From Cyclina sinensis (lineage: Eukaryota; Mollusca; Bivalvia; Venerida; Veneridae): a stretch of 64,000 bases of DNA. The notes below the pieces were generated by a model that searched no databases, was not told the DNA's origin, and saw only the letters and a list, made by a program, of their open reading frames with translations. This document shows, piece after piece, positions 59,636-64,000 of the stretch (position 1 is its first letter; each line of letters starts with the position of its first letter). The position numbers and the translations under genes were made by a program. The stretch lies in NCBI GenBank assembly GCA_012932295.1, contig JAAONU010000123.1, forward strand, positions 5,642,001 through 5,706,000. The letters are read 5' to 3'.

Positions 59636-60545
59636 GAGTCAACTTGGCCCTATACCAACTCGGCCCACTTAAAAAAATTAATTAAACACATTTACTTTTT
59701 CGCATGTTATCAAGGAAAGCTGTTTTAAATGAAAAATAAGAGATATCTAGTATATTACCATATAATTGTACATTGTACTTCTGCAGAATTGAAATATATT
59801 TAGAAGAAATTTGTTATGTTTATTCTTGAAGATTCGTAAAAAATTAATATAATACAAATGTGTTTCCTTTGAATTTTGGTCGTTTCGTCAAACCTATTTT
59901 ATATAGCAAGCAAAAAGTCGTTTCGTCAAATTAATAATTTATAGTATTTCACACCTATTGAAATCAAATTATAATTGATTGCTGAAGTGTGTTGCTGATT
60001 CATTAACATGAATGTGCAATCAACCTAATTAGCGGGATAATAATCTAATTTGTATAATTACCGGTAAGACAAACAATTAATCAGCGGTACCCTAACTGTG
60101 AACGTTTACTGTGAACAGCTTTAACATTAATAGTCTGTTTGCATGTGATTGCATCTGTTTGACACTTCGGTAAAATCGGTAATTATCTACGACGCTTTGA
60201 TGAAACGACCAATGCCCTTTCCTTTGATGTTTTTTGTTTTGTAATCTTCAATGAAATTTGAAATAAAAACGTGTTTACTTATTATGGTAAGCTTCTAATT
60301 AGTTGCAGGTTGTCATTAATCAAATTTGAATGATTGCGTCAATCATAATTTTCACCTGCTAAATCGGTACCCTGAACATACACGTGGTAATTGATTGCTA
60401 ATAATAGCGGGGGATAATAGCAGTCCTTTAATGTCCAATATATTAATAAATTGAAAAATGGGCCGAGTTGACCCGTGCCGAGTTGGAATAGAGCTGAGCT
60501 GACTCAGGGGCCAGGTACGTTTTAGGGCCGAGCTGACCCTGAATC
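59636..60545. repeat. Nested inverted-repeat element with GGGCCGAGTTG ends
   Basis: CCAACTCGGCCCA at 59655-59667 is inverse to TGGGCCGAGTTGA at 60459-60471, and both sides carry extra copies of the GGCCGAGTTG or GGCCGAGCTG word. Inside lies a second inverted pair (59876-59892 and 60196-60212). No ORF of note. No target duplication could be fixed. Confidence 0.5.
59876..60212. repeat. Inner inverted repeat, TTGGTCGTTTCGTCAAA
   Basis: 59876-59892 and 60196-60212 are inverse with one mismatch in 17. A further copy of GTCGTTTCGTCAAA is at 59917-59930. The AT-rich interval has the look of a MITE about 340 bp long. Confidence 0.6.
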
Positions 60546-60851
60546 ATCAGAAATATATGGTAAGAGATAACTGGACAATAAAATATCTAAGGCATTTTAT
60601 TTGTTTACGGACCTGTATAAAGATAATCACCAATATTTTTCAGTGTGAAGCACTTAGCAAAAACCTATGGCTGTCGTAAAGTGAAAATGGTAGAATTAAA
60701 GAGCGCTACTAGACAATATTTCTTTTGTGTAAACACAGCCTGTCTACTAATACTAATAGATATATAAAATCGAAAGTTGGTACAATTTCGGGAACACATG
60801 GTGACAATTTTTACGATAAATATAGTAATAAAGCAAGAACGTATCACTCAC

Positions 60852-60960
60852 CTGTATGGTATGCCAGCAATAATTAAATCTGATTTTGTATCAAAAGGAC
60901 TTTTTCTTTAACACACTTCAGTTGCTCACTTAACAGATTGAGTGTTTTCACAGATTGACA
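60852..60960 (-). other. DNAJB9: Candidate non-coding first exon of DNAJB9
   Basis: On the minus strand CATACAG|GTGAGTG gives a strong splice donor with exon end at 60852. DNAJB9 needs a 5' UTR exon because an acceptor directly precedes its ATG, and this is the best-placed donor just upstream of a promoter-like stretch. The implied intron would be about 4.8 kb. The start at about 60960 is a guess. Confidence 0.35.
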
Positions 60961-61143
60961 GCTATGTCATCACCAATTCGACCGGAAGTACACGACGTAT
61001 TTTCTGATTGGATGGAATTTTCACATGCCAGAATGGTTATCAATTCTGTCATTGTAAAATAGATATTTTGGTGAATTTTTGGTCAACCAATCTGTACTGT
61101 ATTTTTTGGAGCTTCTCGGTTTTTACCGTTGGATTATGCTAAA
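60961..61143. promoter_or_regulatory. Candidate bidirectional DNAJB9/CRBN promoter
   Basis: It lies between the candidate DNAJB9 first exon (minus) and the CRBN start region (plus). It contains ACCGGAAGT (ETS site, 60981-60989), CCAAT at 60973-60977 on plus and CCAAT on minus at 61007-61011. On the minus strand the second CCAAT is followed after nine bases by CGTCG, spacing like the ER stress element CCAAT-N9-CCACG but with a poor second half. Confidence 0.4.
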
Positions 61144-61179
61144 ATGTCAACAAGCGAATCAAACGAAACAAGCACGTAG
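61144..61179 (+). other. In-frame upstream ORF abutting the CRBN start codon
   Basis: An ATG at 61144 opens 11 codons (MSTSESNETST) and ends in TAG at 61177-61179, directly followed by the CRBN ATG at 61180 in the same frame. It would be an uORF if the transcript starts upstream of 61144. Confidence 0.5.
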
Positions 61180-63948
61180 ATGGCAGACGAGGATCTCTTG
61201 CCGCTTTTAGGCATACATGTGCCACCAAATGATGATGACAGCTCTGATAGTAACAGTGGTATAGTATTATTGTTTAAATGCGAGTGCCTTTCAGCAAAGT
61301 CAGTGTTTGCTTCCTCTTAACACAACCTTTTTGAAACATAATCATGGCAGTTGTAAAAGCAAATAATAGAGTCAAATTTGAAGTATTTTTTGTGTAGATA
61401 TTATCCGATAAATCTTTAGACTGTTGAAAATGGGTTGTGCCGGGATAAAAATAAACCTTCTCTAACATTGAGACATGCCATACTCTAGGGCATTCGTCAG
61501 ATTTTTGGTCTGTGATAGGGTTGCAGATATTCTATTAAAGACTGATACTTAAATTGAAATAGGTTAAAAGCTGCTCATTAGCAGACTGAAACAGTCTTTC
61601 AGGTACCTCTGTTACCTTCACAGTCAACGAAAAGGTAGGCCTGTATCAAGTTTGTTCAGACTTTACCCCCAGGATTAAGATGTTTGACATAGACTTACAT
61701 GGAAAAACTATCAAAGAAAATTTTTGTAAGAAGCTATAACACTGAGATTCCTCCTGGAACTCTTCCAGGACTGTTATGGTTCTCTTGTAATCTATTTTTC
61801 TGAACAGTATCTTGTTACACTTTCAGCAGGGTCAGATGATGAAGAGTCGGAAATGGAACAGGAAGTAGAGGCTGCCAATGATGATAAAGAACAAGGTCAA
61901 GGTGAAAATGTGAAGGAGAAAAAGAAAGTGAAGAAGCCAAGGGAAGCTGCCAGAAGCATGTCATTTGATTCTTCCTTACCTAGCTCTCATTCAGTATGTA
62001 CACTGTATTCATGTTTATACTGGTTCTCATTTTGAAAGTGCTGTATTCATTTCTGCTTAGTTGTCTGTCTTAAAAATCTTGATTCTGTTTTTATAACTCT
62101 GATTTTTGTGTCGCCTGCTACGAAGTAGCTGCGACATATGGGGATCACTTCTCCGTTGTCTGTCCGTCCGTTGGTCCATCTGTCCGCCCGTCACAAATCT
62201 TGTCCTGACTACTCCTAAAAAACTACTGGTGCGATTTCATCCAAACTTTACAGGAATGATCAGTACCAAGTCTAGTTGTGCATATCTTTGGTATTTTCCA
62301 GTCCAGTGATTTTTGTGAGAGTATTGGCCCTTTTATGAATTGTATTTTTAAAGTTTGTCTGGACTACTTCTCTTATACTACTAATGCAATTTGAATTAAG
62401 TTTTACAGGATTGATCATTACCACAAGTACTTGCGCATATCTAACCGGTTTTTCGGTTGAATGATTTTTGGCTGAGTTATGGCCCTTGAATGAAAAAGGC
62501 GTTTTAGCCAAATAATGAATTTTGTGTTGCAGGCTTCACAGTAGCTGCAACATGCTAAAAAGAAGCCATGACATATCGAGATCACTTCCCCATCATCTGT
62601 CTGTCTGTCCATCCATCTGTCCATCTGTCTGTCCATCACAAAACTTGTCCGGACTACTCAGAAACTACTGGTGCAATTTCATCCAAACTTTACAGGAATG
62701 ATCAGTACCAAGTCTAGTTGTGCATATCGTCAGCATTTTGCAGTTCAATGATTTTTGTCAGAGTTCTGGCCCTTCAATGATTTTTATTTTTAAAGTTTGT
62801 CCAGACTACTTCTCTTATACTACTAAAGCAATTTAAATGAAATGTTACAGGATTGTTTTCTAACTCAAGTACTTGTGCATGTCTTACAGGTTTTTGGGTT
62901 GAATGATTTTTGGCTGAGTTATGGCCCTTTATGGCGTTTGAGCCTACAAACTGTCCAATCACCTCTCAATACTACTGTTTAATTGGCTATCATCAGACGA
63001 CACATGTGATCACTGATCGCCCTTGTATGAAAACTTATTATCAGAAAATGATAATATGAGTTTAAATTAATCTGTAATTTTGCATTAACTGAAAGAATGA
63101 TTGCTTATCATTGTTAGACAGTTTCCTGTTTCTGCCGTATTTGTGCAACTATTTATTATGTTGTTGAATGATATATAATTATATTGTAAAGACTTAAGTG
63201 TAAAGAAAAGACATAATTTGCACTGTAAGTTTGCAAATTCAAAAGAACTCATAACAGTTTATGTAAACACAAGATTAATATATAACTCTTACAAAGACCA
63301 TATTGTATTAATAGCATATATTGTTTTCAGAAAGTACCTGACACTAGGCTGACAGAAAACTTGTTCTAATACTATACTAAGTCCTTCAATTTAGTTCTGC
63401 TTTATTTCAGTGTAAGGTTACATAAGTTAGGTTATCTTTCAAGCATTTCTTCTAGTTGTAACTTTTTTATAAGAGAAATTTAACCTTTAACCTGCTGGAA
63501 CCGAAAGTGATAAGCCTTTGCCACCAGTATAGAGCCAGGCCAGCCTGCACATCCGTGCGTTAATGTTGGTAACTCAATTTTTGTATTTTGATACTGAAAT
63601 CCCTTAAACTTGAATGGACTGTTCAAAATTCAAAGCTGGGCAAATCCATTACAAAATTTCAGCATGTTCAGGGTTAAGCCAAAGACTGTAGAAGTACTGA
63701 TACTTTTAAAAGTCTATTTAAGGCAAAACTGCTTTATTTTAGTACCTTGGAACTGATCTAGAAGAAATAAGTGGTAGGACAATTTTAGAAGACAATTCCG
63801 AGATTGAGCTTCCACTGGTTACCCTGCCTGGCACAATACTGGTACCTGGCCACATTATACCACTGTACTCTCACAACCAGCATGAAGTGGCCATGCTTAA
63901 AACAGTCGTTGACTCCCCACAGAAAACATTTGGAGTGGTAGCTTTGAG
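61180..63948 (+). CDS. CRBN: Cereblon, first three exons, 3' partial at window edge
   Basis: Substrate receptor of the CRL4 (DDB1-CUL4-RBX1) E3 ubiquitin ligase. Exons: 61180-61258, 61830-61993, 63743-63948, in frame with GT-AG junctions, about 149 residues of an expected 440 or so. The N-terminus is acidic (NDDDSSDSNSGSDDEESEMEQE) followed by a Lys-rich stretch, as in vertebrate CRBN. FDSSLPSSHS joins across intron 2 to YLGTDLEEISGRTI, which matches the conserved CRBN segment before its LON-like domain. Exon 3 enters that domain (PLVTLPGTILVPGHIIPLY) and stops at a GTATGATG donor at 63949. The C-terminal thalidomide-binding CULT domain lies beyond the window. The GTATAG donor of exon 1 is weak but keeps frame with GGTCAGATG in exon 2. 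Confidence 0.9.
62110..62955 (+). repeat. Two tandem copies of a 'GACATATGG' repeat in CRBN intron 2
   Basis: Copy 1 starts GTCGCCTGCTACGAAGTAGCTGCGACATATGG at 62110 (note the GCTACGAAGTAGC palindrome) and copy 2 near 62530 with CACAGTAGCTGCAACATG. Each has TCTGTCCGTCC microsatellite, then AAACTACTGGTGCGATTTCATCCAAACTTTACAGG and GGCTGAGTTATGGCCCTT phrases. Confidence 0.6.
63487..63677. mobile_element. TTAA-flanked MITE-like repeat
   Basis: TTAA at 63487-63490 and at 63674-63677 flank about 183 bp whose ends read CCTGCTGG on the left and, inverted, CCCTGAACATGCTG on the right. TTAA duplications with CCC-type ends are seen in piggyBac-like elements. The core AGCCTGCACATCCGTGC is shared, inverted, with 41830-41935. 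The inverted repeat is imperfect. It lies 65 bp before CRBN exon 3. Confidence 0.45.
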
Positions 63949-64000
63949 GTATGATGTGGAACATGCGTTGCACCGTGCTGTCAAAATGTGTTGAAGGGAA

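Overview
The window is animal genomic DNA: long introns with GT-AG splice sites, AT-rich non-coding sequence, and a heavy load of interspersed repeats whose cores are tandem units of about 150-170 bp. That repeat style (elements starting or ending in ATGCCCCC or AGCTCACC, often carrying TCAAGGTCA) and the protein similarities suggest a marine bivalve mollusc. The species assignment is inference.

Five conserved genes can be assembled by hand. (1) 3552-18435, plus: 3' ten exons of a PPM1H/J/M-type Ser/Thr phosphatase; the 5' exon or exons are not in view. (2) 25948-35747, minus: complete WDR82 in eight exons. (3) 42681-48814, plus: complete glycerate kinase GLYCTK in seven exons. (4) 54726-56001, minus: complete ER co-chaperone DNAJB9/ERdj4 in three coding exons. 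(5) 61180 to the right edge, plus: first three exons of cereblon (CRBN), running out of the window. DNAJB9 and CRBN appear to be head to head across about 0.3 kb around 60.85-61.18 kb. The order and orientation PPM1(+)-WDR82(-)-GLYCTK(+) is the same as I recall for PPM1M-WDR82-GLYCTK on human 3p21, so this looks like very old retained microsynteny.

The most notable mobile element is a complete DNA transposon of about 5.2 kb at 36302-41530, between WDR82 and GLYCTK. It has 30-bp terminal inverted repeats (28/30 identical), a 4-bp GTAT target duplication, eleven copies of a subterminal motif TGTCCCGAAYNTTGT, and one uninterrupted 856-residue transposase-like gene. I cannot place it in a named superfamily with confidence. 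Smaller insertions with readable target duplications are a hAT-type MITE in WDR82 intron 1 (34200-34863, 8-bp TSD), a 67-bp perfect hairpin with an 8-bp TSD (56724-56790), and a TTAA-flanked repeat (63487-63677). A pogo/Tigger transposase fragment lies antisense in WDR82 intron 1.

The rest of the introns and intergenic DNA is filled with SINE-like tRNA-derived repeats, Helitron/Helentron-like elements with terminal hairpins, two sister copies of a 1.9-kb tandem-core element inside the PPM1 gene, and several minisatellites. No rRNA, functional tRNA or CRISPR array was seen.
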